Of a stretch of 64,000 nt of DNA, positions 26,009 to 34,309 are shown piece after piece. The notes beneath the pieces were generated by a model that was given only the letters and a program-made list of their open reading frames with translations, did not search any database and was not told the origin of the DNA. This DNA is from Bacteriovorax sp. MedPE-SWde (GTDB lineage: Bacteria; Bdellovibrionota; Bacteriovoracia; Bacteriovoracales; Bacteriovoracaceae): NCBI GenBank assembly GCA_001874305.1, contig MPCU01000003.1, positions 372,001 to 436,000 on the forward strand. The letters are read 5' to 3'. Position 1 is the stretch's first letter. Each line of letters begins with the position of its first letter. The position numbers and the translations under genes were made by a program.

Positions 26009-26098
26009 GGGCGCGGCCGTTTACGGAAGGCCCCGGTTCTGTTTTAATATTTAGCACACACAAAGAAACACAACATTACAGCAATGCTGAGCGTTGCT
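26009..26098 (+). other. Structured leader upstream of thymidine kinase gene
   Basis: The gap 25950-26139 holds no gene. It contains a GC-rich imperfect stem (GGCC 26015-26018 with GGCC 26029-26032) and, further down, an 8-bp hairpin AGCAATGC-TGA-GCGTTGCT (26080-26098, one G-T pair). Neither has a T-tract, so they look more like leader RNA structure or protein-binding sites than terminators. Confidence 0.35.
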
Positions 26099-26139
26099 AA
26101 ATTTGAGACATTAATTGACATTAGCGAAAGGAGTTCGAA

Positions 26140-26802
26140 ATGTCCTTAGTAGGAAGCCACATGAGTATGATTGGGGGAATTGAAGTAGTTTGCGGACCGA
26201 TGTTTTCAGGTAAGACAGAGGAATTGATTCGTAGAGTTAAAAGAGCGCAGATTGCCCGTCAAAAAGTTCAAATCTTTAAACCAGTAATTGATAATAGATA
26301 TTCTAAAACAGATGTCGTAAGCCACTCGTCACAAGCGATTGAGGCCACTCCAGTTACTGATGCAATTGATATTTTACAAAAAGTTTTCGATTCAACAAGA
26401 ATTGTTGCAATTGATGAGGTACAATTCTTTGACGACGCGATCATCAAAGTTATCTCAAAGTTAGCACGTCGTGGAATCAGAGTAATTTGTGCAGGACTTG
26501 ATCAAGATTTTAAAGGTCAACCATTTGGTCCAATGCAACAATTATTATGTATTGCCGATGACGTTATGAAGGTAGCCGCTATTTGTACAGTTTGTGGAGT
26601 TCCAGCTTCAAAGACTTATAGAAAGCCTTCAACTAATAAGGACCAAGTCCTTGTTGGTGAAACTGATTTATATGAAGCTAGATGTCGCTCTCACTTTGAT
26701 TACTATGGTGAAGAAGAAGATGTCATGGCCTTCTCAATTTCTCTTGGTGGTTTAAAGTCTTTAAACTCAGAAGGCCAAGCGGAATTAATGAGCGATGTAT
26801 AA
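26140..26802 (+). CDS. tdk: Thymidine kinase (type II)
   Basis: Phosphorylates thymidine to dTMP in salvage. The 220-residue protein has the P-loop GPMFSGKT (19-26), the Walker B-type AIDEVQFFD, and a zinc site with CTVCG and a later CRSH. Length and motif order match bacterial/animal-type TK1. AAGGAG before the ATG at 26140 supports this start; in-frame Mets follow at residues 8 and 10. It leads a salvage operon and overlaps the next gene by eight bases. Confidence 0.96.
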   Translation: MSLVGSHMSMIGGIEVVCGPMFSGKTEELIRRVKRAQIARQKVQIFKPVIDNRYSKTDVVSHSSQAIEATPVTDAIDILQKVFDSTRIVAIDEVQFFDDAIIKVISKLARRGIRVICAGLDQDFKGQPFGPMQQLLCIADDVMKVAAICTVCGVPASKTYRKPSTNKDQVLVGETDLYEARCRSHFDYYGEEEDVMAFSISLGGLKSLNSEGQAELMSDV

Positions 26803-27568
26803 TTTAAGTGAAGTAAATCATAAGTACGGAGAGAATGTTCATATTCTCTCCAATCCTCTCTCTAGTACACTATTAACAAAGTTCTCTTCAAAAGATGTTA
26901 TTCAGCCAGAGTTGAACCATCTCTTACATAAGATGTATTTTATTCTTCTTGAAGCGGTAACTAGTCATAGTTTTCCAAGAGCTCACTCAGAAGTAGTAAC
27001 GAGAATGGAAGAGAAGCTTGAATCAGAAGTCCTAACTTTTGATCAAAGAGTTGTTCTTGTAGATCTTGCTCGTGCGGGAATTTATCCGGCACATATGTGC
27101 TTTGAGATCCTTAATTATATTTTAAAACCAGAAGGATTAAGACAAGACCACTTCTACGTGAATAGAAAAGTTGATGAAAATGATCAGGTCATTGGAGTTG
27201 ATGTTTCAGGTTCAAAGATTGGAGGAGATGTAGATGAGGCAATCGTTCTACTTCCAGATCCAATGGGCGCTACGGGAGGTTCTCTCTCTTTTGCAATTGA
27301 TCACTATAAGAAATCAGTAGAGGGACAAGCAAAGAAGTATATTGCTATGCACTTAATTATCACACCTGAATATATAAAGAGAATGTCTCAAGACCACCCT
27401 GAAGTAGAGATTTATGCTCTAAGGCTAGACAGAGGAATGTCTAGTGAGAAAGCTCTGAAGGCTATTCCTGGTGAGTTTCCTGAAGAGGAACGTGGCCTAA
27501 GTGGAATACAATATATTATTCCTGGTGCAGGTGGAGTTGGAGAAATCCTTAACAATTCTTTCGTATAA
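26795..27568 (+). CDS. Divergent uracil phosphoribosyltransferase-like protein
   Basis: Probably converts uracil plus PRPP to UMP. The 257-residue protein is longer than usual Upp (about 208) but shows the phosphoribosyltransferase loop as LLPDPMGATGGSL (152-164), the VDLARAGIYPA segment and a C-terminal GLSGIQYIIPGAGGVGE that corresponds to the uracil-binding GYIVPGLGDAGD of Upp. The middle has an insertion around VDENDQVIGVDVSG. Overlap with tdk and proximity to hpt support pyrimidine/purine salvage. Substrate could differ from uracil. Confidence 0.8.
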   Translation: MYNLSEVNHKYGENVHILSNPLSSTLLTKFSSKDVIQPELNHLLHKMYFILLEAVTSHSFPRAHSEVVTRMEEKLESEVLTFDQRVVLVDLARAGIYPAHMCFEILNYILKPEGLRQDHFYVNRKVDENDQVIGVDVSGSKIGGDVDEAIVLLPDPMGATGGSLSFAIDHYKKSVEGQAKKYIAMHLIITPEYIKRMSQDHPEVEIYALRLDRGMSSEKALKAIPGEFPEEERGLSGIQYIIPGAGGVGEILNNSFV

Positions 27569-27614
27569 CATGATACAATTTTTTCGCTAAGACTTTAGAA
27601 CAGATGGGGGGAAA

Positions 27615-28130
27615 ATGTCTGTATCTACTTATATTTCGGCCGAAAAGATTCAAGAACGTATTAATGAAATCGCACACCTTGTAGACATTGATTACAACGG
27701 AGAAGAAGTTGTTGTCATCGGAGTTCTCAATGGTGCCTTTATGTTTGTCTCTGATTTAATTAGAGCTATGCAAACACCTGTCTATCTCGACTTTATTGCT
27801 GTTAGCAGTTACGAAGGAACAGAAAGTACGGGAAAATTAAAAATGCTAAAAGACATTAAAGTCGATGTTAAGGACAAGCATGTTCTCATCATTGAAGATA
27901 TTGTTGATACAGGTTTAACAATTACTAAGCTTAAGGCCTTGATGTTGGAAAGAGGACCTAAGTCTCTAAAGTTAGCAAGTCTATTACACAAGCCATCAAG
28001 AACAGAACATAAAGTTGATATCGACTATCTTGGTTTTGAAATTGAAGATAAATTTGTTATTGGCTATGGACTAGACTTTAACGGTCTCTATAGAGAATTA
28101 CCTTATATTGGAGAGTATAGTGCAAGTTAG
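27615..28130 (+). CDS. hpt: Hypoxanthine phosphoribosyltransferase
   Basis: Forms IMP (and likely GMP) from free purine bases and PRPP. The 171-residue protein has VVIGVLNGAFMFVSDL, the YEGTESTGKLK flexible loop, and the PRPP motif VLIIEDIVDTGLT, followed by KVDYLGF-like DIDYLGFEIEDKFVIGYG as in Hpt. Length matches the family. It is preceded by GGGGGAAA and lies 46 bases after the UPRT-like gene; its end overlaps the kinase gene downstream. Confidence 0.95.
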   Translation: MSVSTYISAEKIQERINEIAHLVDIDYNGEEVVVIGVLNGAFMFVSDLIRAMQTPVYLDFIAVSSYEGTESTGKLKMLKDIKVDVKDKHVLIIEDIVDTGLTITKLKALMLERGPKSLKLASLLHKPSRTEHKVDIDYLGFEIEDKFVIGYGLDFNGLYRELPYIGEYSAS

Positions 28131-29127
28131 CGAACAAGGATCAGTTCGAGTTGATTTACTAGGTGGAACACTGGATTTAGTTCCTATTAATGTTATTTTA
28201 CGAAACACTGTAACTTTAAACCTAGCAACTTCTTTAAAGGCGAAAGTTGATATTGAAGCAATAGATGAAGAAGTCGTAGAAATTATTTCTAAAGACTATG
28301 ATTCTAAAAATACATTTCTAAAAAAAGACTTTCTGGCCGAGAACTTTGATGGTGATCACTTTGGACCTCTTAGTTTTGTCTGCCAAATCCTTAACCATTT
28401 TAATATTACTGATAAGGTTAGAGTAACTCTAGAATCAGGATCTCCTCCTGGAGCTGGACTTGGTGGTTCTTCTTCAATGGGAGTTACTCTTTATAAAGCT
28501 TTGGCAAAGTACACTGGCTCTGACTTTGATAGATTAACTGCAATAAGAACAGTTCAAAATATTGAAGCTAAAATATTAAATAAAGGTCCTTGTGGTTATC
28601 AGGATTATTATCCTGCACTATTTGGTGGTGTCCTAGCACTTGTTCCAAATGATAATGAAATTATCGTTGAGCAACTTTATGACAAAGAGTTTAAAGACTT
28701 TTTGGAAAAGAGAGTGACGTTAATCTACTCAGGTAACTTAAGACTATCTGCAATTAATAACTGGGAAGTTTATAAAGACTTCTTCGACTCTAAAAATGGA
28801 GTTAGGGAAGGTCTAACTGAAATCGCTAATTTAGCGAGTGAAGCACTGACTTGTTTAAAAAATAAAGACTTTGAAAGATTTCTTACTCTACTTGGCCTTG
28901 AAGGGGCAACTAGGGAAAAGCTCTTTAGCAATATTGTAACTGACGATATGCGAGAGCTAAAAAATGAGCTTGGTGAAGTAGCTACTGGGCTGAAAGTATG
29001 TGGTGCTGGAGGTGGAGGGTGTTTTATTATTACCCACAATGAAGGTGATCATGATAAAATTAAGATAACTGCTGAAGCAAAGAATATGAAAGTTCTTGAG
29101 TTTCAGGTTTGTGAACCTCTTAACTAG
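28120..29127 (+). CDS. GHMP-superfamily kinase
   Basis: A small-molecule kinase. The ATP-binding glycine-rich motif PPGAGLGGSSSM is at about 109-120, an N-terminal VRVDLLGGTLDL segment binds substrate, and a late CGAGGGGCFIITH loop is motif 3. The GGTLDL start is closest to sugar kinases such as heptose-7-phosphate kinase; mevalonate or galactokinase-type substrates cannot be ruled out. I chose the GTG at 28120 with GGAGA upstream; a TTG at 28108 is possible. It overlaps hpt by 11 bases. Confidence 0.85.
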   Translation: MQVSEQGSVRVDLLGGTLDLVPINVILRNTVTLNLATSLKAKVDIEAIDEEVVEIISKDYDSKNTFLKKDFLAENFDGDHFGPLSFVCQILNHFNITDKVRVTLESGSPPGAGLGGSSSMGVTLYKALAKYTGSDFDRLTAIRTVQNIEAKILNKGPCGYQDYYPALFGGVLALVPNDNEIIVEQLYDKEFKDFLEKRVTLIYSGNLRLSAINNWEVYKDFFDSKNGVREGLTEIANLASEALTCLKNKDFERFLTLLGLEGATREKLFSNIVTDDMRELKNELGEVATGLKVCGAGGGGCFIITHNEGDHDKIKITAEAKNMKVLEFQVCEPLN

Positions 29128-29137
29128 TGGGGAGACC

Positions 29138-30085
29138 TTGTCTAATAATCGTGTTGCAGGACTAAGTATGAAAGGTGGAAGAAGAGATAACTTCTTTTTC
29201 TGCTTATTAGATCACTTTGAAGATGGAGATAGATGGTTTTTAAAATCTGTTCTCCAAGTGCAAGATGACGACGAGGTCGAAGATGGTGATGATGCTATCC
29301 GTACTTGGATTGAAAAATTCGAAGTTGATAATGTTGTTATTGATTTTCCTCTTTCTCATCCGGCATGCCATGATTGCGAGATCGATTGCCCAGGGATAAA
29401 CAAATGTCCTGTGTATGAAGTTAGCCATGTTCAAAAAGAAGCACAAGCAATCTTAGATAAAGATGAAGAACTCCAAAGAACAAACCCAAAACACTATGAA
29501 CGTGAAAGAAATATTGATGATCTCTTTGACTATGGAAGAGATATATTTGAAAAGTGGCCAGTGGAGCACTTACTTTCTCGTTCATTTAAAAGAAGACTTA
29601 AGAAAGGATTTATCCCTTATTGGAATAGAACTTTAGATTTTTGGGTTTGGTGTTTCTATCACGATCAGTTATTAAATCTCTTCAAGACGACTTTTGATTC
29701 ATTTGGAAATACTTCTCTGATGATTCTCTCACGTTTCTCTTATATGAAGAGACACTTTCCAAAGTCTCTCAATATGTTTGAAGGGAATGTTAATTTAACT
29801 CTAATCGAACTGATACGATCTAAAACTCTATTAAAGAAGAATATTCAAAATATGTCAGACTTAGACCTTGGCGTTGAGGCAAGACTTGATATTATTAAGA
29901 AAGTTGAAAATAAGCTGAATATTTTTATCTATGATAATGACTTAGAAGTTCTAGTTAAGAACCCAAGAGCATTTGATTCATTCTTATTGGCCATTGCTGG
30001 ACAAAGAAAGCTATTGAATAAGACTATCGATATTCCAGATTGGACAAGACCAGAAAAGACGAAGTTTATTCTTCCGTACTTTTAG
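29138..30085 (+). CDS. DUF429-like (RNase H fold) protein
   Basis: The start (RVAGLSMKGGRRDNFFFCLL) and the VVIDFPLSHP segment followed by a cysteine-rich stretch (ACHDCEIDCPG, NKCPV) look like DUF429-type predicted RNase H-fold nucleases; the identification is tentative. The rest is helical. The preferred start is TTG 29138 just after GGGGAGA, 11 bases past the kinase stop; an in-frame TTG at 29096 would overlap that gene by 32 bases. The four cysteines of the insert might bind zinc. Its 3' end overlaps a convergent gene by 20 bases. Confidence 0.6.
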   Translation: MSNNRVAGLSMKGGRRDNFFFCLLDHFEDGDRWFLKSVLQVQDDDEVEDGDDAIRTWIEKFEVDNVVIDFPLSHPACHDCEIDCPGINKCPVYEVSHVQKEAQAILDKDEELQRTNPKHYERERNIDDLFDYGRDIFEKWPVEHLLSRSFKRRLKKGFIPYWNRTLDFWVWCFYHDQLLNLFKTTFDSFGNTSLMILSRFSYMKRHFPKSLNMFEGNVNLTLIELIRSKTLLKKNIQNMSDLDLGVEARLDIIKKVENKLNIFIYDNDLEVLVKNPRAFDSFLLAIAGQRKLLNKTIDIPDWTRPEKTKFILPYF

Positions 30086-30551
30086 AATCTGGAAAGTGTT
30101 TAACACCTAAGGCCACAAATAGTAGAGCTATTCCTGGTATAAGGAACATAGCACCTTCTAATGATTGAATCCCAATGATGGCGAATAGTGTCATCAATAC
30201 TCCACCAGACCAAGCGTAGAGCTTAATATAGCCATACGCAAAGCTCTTTCCATAGTGATGAAGAAGATAAACTATAGAGTGAAGAAGTAAGTATATAATT
30301 ATAATACTAACAAGTGTTGTCATAAACACATGCCAAAGCTGCGCATAGAACTCTGGAACCATTTGGCCCGCTAAATGAGGGTTTGATTGTTTAATGACAC
30401 CAACAGCAAAGTCATATGAGCTTTTAAATGTCTGCTCATTAGAAAATTTAATGTAAATATATCCGGCCACAAATAAATCAGCGAATAAGCAGCAGATAAT
30501 AGTTAGATATTTGAATTTTTTTGCATTAATATTAGTGTATAGATTACTCAT
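30066..30551 (-). CDS. Membrane protein of unknown function
   Basis: The 161-residue protein has four hydrophobic segments (about 18-36, 78-96, 112-128, 132-150) and no recognised motif. It is convergent with, and overlaps by 20 bases, the DUF429-like gene, and is divergent from the CaCA antiporter gene 24 bases away. No family assignment possible. Confidence 0.65.
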   Translation of the reverse strand: MSNLYTNINAKKFKYLTIICCLFADLFVAGYIYIKFSNEQTFKSSYDFAVGVIKQSNPHLAGQMVPEFYAQLWHVFMTTLVSIIIIYLLLHSIVYLLHHYGKSFAYGYIKLYAWSGGVLMTLFAIIGIQSLEGAMFLIPGIALLFVALGVKHFPDSKSTEE

Positions 30552-30575
30552 AACATTAATTATTGGAAATATATT

Positions 30576-31508
30576 ATGGTATTACAAGTTATACTTTTAG
30601 CACTCGCTATTATCATGCTTTATTACGGAGCGGAGTTTGCTCTTGAGTCAGCAGAAAAAATTGGTCTTGCTTTAGGACTTTCTCCTTTAGTGATAGGTTT
30701 ACTCATTGTTGGCTTTGGTACATCACTTCCTGAATTCTTCGTTTCTCAACTGGCATGTCTAAGAGGTGAGAGTCCGATGGCCTTGGGAAATGTCGTTGGG
30801 TCCAATATCGCCAATCTCTTTTTGATCTTAGGGATTTCTGGAACGATGGTAAAACTCTATGTTTCACGTGAAGAAATAAAGATTCAACTTATTCTTCATC
30901 TCATACTTACAAGTCTTTTAATTTTCACTCTTGTTCAAGACAGAGTTTACCCTTGGTCGGCGGCAATGTTTGGAGCATTCTTTGCTTATTATCTCTATGA
31001 TACTTTTAAGCAAATGCGCAAGCAGAGACATACTGGACACATTGAAGATGCTCATGAAGCAGATAAGATTCATTGGAAAGAATATGTATTTCTAGTCATT
31101 GGCTTTGCTCTTTTATATCTTGGTGGAGAGTTACTAGTGACAAGCGGATCTGCATTAGCAGCTCTTGCTGGTGTTGATAGTTATGTCATCTCGGCGGTAT
31201 TCGTCGCGTTTGGAACTTCATTTCCGGAGCTTGTAACTGCGATCATGGCATGTAAGAGAGGTAAGAATACTGATATTATTACGGGTAATATTATAGGTTC
31301 AAATATCTTCAACGTAGCATTTGTTCTTGGAAGTTTAAGCTTCTACGATATTCCAATTAACAAGGATTTCTCAATTGAGATTTCCTCTTTAATTTTTGCA
31401 GCGGTATTCCTTTTAGGCCTCTCAATAGCTAAGAAAAACTTTGGAAGAATTAGTGGTATCATCTTCCTTATTTGTTATGCATTATCTGTATACAATTGGA
31501 TTAGCTAA
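30576..31508 (+). CDS. Calcium/cation:sodium antiporter (CaCA family, YrbG-like)
   Basis: Inner-membrane exchanger with ten predicted helices in two inverted halves. Both alpha repeats are intact: GFGTSLPEFFVS then GNVVGSNIANL in the first half, and AFGTSFPELVTAIMA then GNIIGSNIFNV in the second. Length (310) is typical. The ABC ATPase gene follows after two bases, so the antiporter and ABC exporter may be one transcript. Confidence 0.94.
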   Translation: MVLQVILLALAIIMLYYGAEFALESAEKIGLALGLSPLVIGLLIVGFGTSLPEFFVSQLACLRGESPMALGNVVGSNIANLFLILGISGTMVKLYVSREEIKIQLILHLILTSLLIFTLVQDRVYPWSAAMFGAFFAYYLYDTFKQMRKQRHTGHIEDAHEADKIHWKEYVFLVIGFALLYLGGELLVTSGSALAALAGVDSYVISAVFVAFGTSFPELVTAIMACKRGKNTDIITGNIIGSNIFNVAFVLGSLSFYDIPINKDFSIEISSLIFAAVFLLGLSIAKKNFGRISGIIFLICYALSVYNWIS

Positions 31509-31510
31509 TT

Positions 31511-32149
31511 GTGAGTTTCATAGAGGTGTATCATATTTCTAAAAGTTTCAATGAAAGTTTTAGACTTGATGACATCTCTCTTTCCCTTGAAAAAGGGGAA
31601 CACGTCTTCTTTGTAGGTGCTAATGGTGCAGGAAAGACTACGCTATTAAAAATGTTAGCAGGAAAGCTACTTCCAGACTCCGGTGAAATTCGAATTGATG
31701 GCTATCCCATTACTCGCTATGAGAAAGACATTCGCTCACTTATTGCTTGGATTCCAACTCGAGATAATGGATTCTTTCCTCGCTTAACAGGACTTGAAAA
31801 TATTCACTTCTTTCAAAAATTCTTAAAAATGGATTGTATTGAAGAGCGTATCCAAAGGTGGAGCAAGCTTAGTAGCTTCAAGAATATGTTAGAGCGTAAT
31901 TACTCTGACTGTTCATCTGGAATGAGACAATTACTACAGATCTTCTGTCTTACTCTTCATTCTCCAAAGCTAATAGTAATGGATGAACCTTTTAGATCTC
32001 TAGATCCTGATACAAGACTGGCGCTAAAAGAGATATTACTTGAAGACTTTCCAGAAGCTAATTTTATAATGAGTACACATAATTTAGAGGACACTGATTT
32101 TCTTTCCGGAAGAGTTGTGAAAATTGCTGGAGGTAAGTTTGTTAATTAG
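31511..32149 (+). CDS. ABC transporter ATP-binding protein
   Basis: The 212-residue ATPase has Walker A GANGAGKTT (36-44), signature CSSGMRQLL, Walker B LIVMDEPFRSLDP and the switch His in MSTHNLED. The short length and the separately encoded ABC-2 permease downstream suggest a drug/peptide/lipid-type exporter. The GTG start is two bases after the antiporter stop. It converges on the radical SAM cluster, making export of that cluster's product a possibility but not shown. Confidence 0.88.
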   Translation: MSFIEVYHISKSFNESFRLDDISLSLEKGEHVFFVGANGAGKTTLLKMLAGKLLPDSGEIRIDGYPITRYEKDIRSLIAWIPTRDNGFFPRLTGLENIHFFQKFLKMDCIEERIQRWSKLSSFKNMLERNYSDCSSGMRQLLQIFCLTLHSPKLIVMDEPFRSLDPDTRLALKEILLEDFPEANFIMSTHNLEDTDFLSGRVVKIAGGKFVN

Positions 32150-32954
32150 ACTGATATTCGCAATTTTTAAAATGAATATTAAGAGCGTTCTATTTTATCG
32201 CTTTGCGTACCTCTTTGAAATAATCTCTATTCTTATATCTTTAGTAATTTATTACTTCACGTCTAAGGCGTTTAACTCTTCTGTTGCAAGTGGACTAACA
32301 AGCTATGGAGTAGATTACTTCTCATATATCGTACTTGGTGAAGTTCTATTAGCAATTCCACTATACTTTCTTGAGGGTCCATATAGAAATTTAAAAACAG
32401 CGGTAATTGAAGGGACATGGGAGACGATGATCTCTCTTCCTAAATCACCATTCAAGTCCCTTGTGTATATTTCAACTTTTGATTTACCACGTGTTGTTCT
32501 GAGATGCTTTACAACTCTAGCTCTAGCGGTTGTTTTCTTTGGGTTACGAATATCTCCTATGGAGTTTATACAAATTTCATTTTTTCAGATACTTGCAATC
32601 CCGTTCTGTTTTGGCTTTGGACTTATTGCATGTTCTCTCTTTATTCTCTCAGGTCGGGGACAGGCAGTTATAGCATATCTGACAACTCTTACTGCCTTCT
32701 TGTCTGGTGGATTCTTTCCTATATCAGTCTTTCCAGAGTGGTTAAGAGAGGCATCTTACTTGATAAGTCCATTTACATTCTTACTTGAGAATTCTCGATT
32801 AATTATTGCAGGTCGAATGGAGCTAAATCAATTCATATATGCTTGCGCTACAATAATTGTATGGAGTGCGGTCTTCTTTGCAGGCCATCTAGCAGTAGGC
32901 AAGGCAATGTACTTTAGAAAGAAGAATGGTGGGCAAATAATTATTTCGAACTAA
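32139..32954 (+). CDS. ABC-2 type permease
   Basis: The protein of about 271 residues has six membrane segments and an ABC-2 signature with GxFFPISVFPEWLREASYLISPFTFLLENSR-like topology (short motif GGFFPISVFPEW). I chose TTG 32139, preceded by GGAGGT at five bases and overlapping the ATPase stop by 11 bases; other in-frame starts are TTG 32124 and ATG 32172. Its final 14 bases overlap the convergent radical SAM gene. Confidence 0.82.
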   Translation: MLIRLIFAIFKMNIKSVLFYRFAYLFEIISILISLVIYYFTSKAFNSSVASGLTSYGVDYFSYIVLGEVLLAIPLYFLEGPYRNLKTAVIEGTWETMISLPKSPFKSLVYISTFDLPRVVLRCFTTLALAVVFFGLRISPMEFIQISFFQILAIPFCFGFGLIACSLFILSGRGQAVIAYLTTLTAFLSGGFFPISVFPEWLREASYLISPFTFLLENSRLIIAGRMELNQFIYACATIIVWSAVFFAGHLAVGKAMYFRKKNGGQIIISN

Positions 32955-33993
32955 GGTCGTGCTTGATCTTTGCTTGTTTGTAAATAGTTGGATCACAACC
33001 AGTATAGTCCCCAGTGTTGATATAAACACTTCCGCTACTTCTATTGCAAGATTCTATATAATCACATGTCTGACATGATTTAAAATCTGTTTCTTTTATA
33101 TTTCTGATCTTATTTAATTCCTTAGAGTTCTTCCATATATCTACAAGCGAAGTATCATTTATGTTTCCAGACTTTATAGGAGCACCTATACATGGATAGA
33201 CATCCCCTGAAGAACTAATTCCACATACTGATCTCGCACATGAGCATTGAACAGCTTTCTCTGTATTCTTGCCATTGAAGTATTCTTTATATGGACCTTT
33301 TAATAGATCAATGAATTGTTCAGAAGTAATTTCATTTTCTCTTGCACCATTTGAATCATCATATCGATCTGTTACTTCCAGTGAGAGTTGAAAATTGAGA
33401 GATCTTTGATTACAGATCTCGATCATCTCGCTAAGTTGATGAACATTTCTTCGATGGATTATAATACTTATATGAAGATCAACTCCAGATTCCTTTAATC
33501 TATCGATGCCAGCTAAACTAGTACTAAGAGAGTTTTTGATACCTGTGAAATCTTGATAGACTTCTTCTGTAGCACCATAGAGGCTTATATCAACACCACC
33601 TAACCCTGCATTAACTAATTTTTCACATTTCTCTTTATCTATTAGAGCACCATTTGATTTAAGACGTGGCTCCATATGAAGAGAGCGAACATATGCAATA
33701 TAGTCTTCAAGATGTGGACTAGCTGTGGCCTCACCACCTGTGAAGTTAATATAGAGAGCTCCTAGTTCTCCAAGCCCATCAATAACTTGATAGACTTGCT
33801 CTTTAGTCATCTGGTTATCTTTAGTTGCTTTAGGCATTGGACCTGTACGATCATAATTATAGCAGTGTGAGCACTTGAAGTTACATGTTTGTGTTATTTC
33901 AATAGTTGAAACTAATGGAATGCAATTCTTAAAAGCGTATTGAAGAGACTTTTCAAGTAGATGAGTTTTAAAGAAAGGATCTTTCTTACTCAT
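32941..33993 (-). CDS. Radical SAM/SPASM peptide-modifying enzyme
   Basis: The radical SAM Cys cluster is C37-x3-C41-x2-C44 (CNFKCSHC), followed by the GGEAT motif and a TIM-barrel. Residues about 245-330 form a SPASM-type domain with many cysteines (QCSCARSVCG, VYPCIGAP, CQTCDYIESCNR) for auxiliary 4Fe-4S clusters. This architecture is characteristic of RiPP maturases. The adjacent upstream gene (overlap of 8 bases) encodes a PqqD-like protein, the usual leader-recognition partner. The likely substrate is the 61-residue peptide encoded about 2.5 kb away on the same strand. Confidence 0.9.
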   Translation of the reverse strand: MSKKDPFFKTHLLEKSLQYAFKNCIPLVSTIEITQTCNFKCSHCYNYDRTGPMPKATKDNQMTKEQVYQVIDGLGELGALYINFTGGEATASPHLEDYIAYVRSLHMEPRLKSNGALIDKEKCEKLVNAGLGGVDISLYGATEEVYQDFTGIKNSLSTSLAGIDRLKESGVDLHISIIIHRRNVHQLSEMIEICNQRSLNFQLSLEVTDRYDDSNGARENEITSEQFIDLLKGPYKEYFNGKNTEKAVQCSCARSVCGISSSGDVYPCIGAPIKSGNINDTSLVDIWKNSKELNKIRNIKETDFKSCQTCDYIESCNRSSGSVYINTGDYTGCDPTIYKQAKIKHDLSSK

Positions 33994-34267
33994 TAGTGCC
34001 CTCTGTTGTATCTAAAAGAGATTTTGTTCTTAATTCATCAAGAAAGTACATTATATCTTTGTCAGCTGTGCCTTCATCTATATCGAAGTCAGATACCAGA
34101 TTATTCTTAATATCACTTAAGCTATTTTCTCCAGTGCATAACTCCCAGAGATAAGCTCCAACTTCATTAAGGTGATGAACTTCCTGGTTAACTCTAGAGT
34201 CTAGGATTACTGTATGCTCGCCTAGTTTTCTCCAGGATAAATGTTGTGCTCTTTTTGGATTTGTCAT
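33986..34267 (-). CDS. PqqD-like peptide-recognition protein (RRE)
   Basis: The 93-residue protein shows the PqqD winged-helix pattern: VILDSRVNQEVHHLNEVGAYLW (beta strands then helix, with LN-x-x-G-x-x-LW) and a C-terminal DIMYFLDELRTKSLL helix. PqqD domains bind the leader of RiPP precursors and hand it to a radical SAM enzyme, here encoded by the next gene with an 8-base overlap. It is divergent from the nucleotidyltransferase gene. Confidence 0.85.
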   Translation of the reverse strand: MTNPKRAQHLSWRKLGEHTVILDSRVNQEVHHLNEVGAYLWELCTGENSLSDIKNNLVSDFDIDEGTADKDIMYFLDELRTKSLLDTTEGTNE

Positions 34268-34309
34268 AAGAAAATTTTAGGTAATTTCCAACATGAAGGG
34301 AAGGGAATA

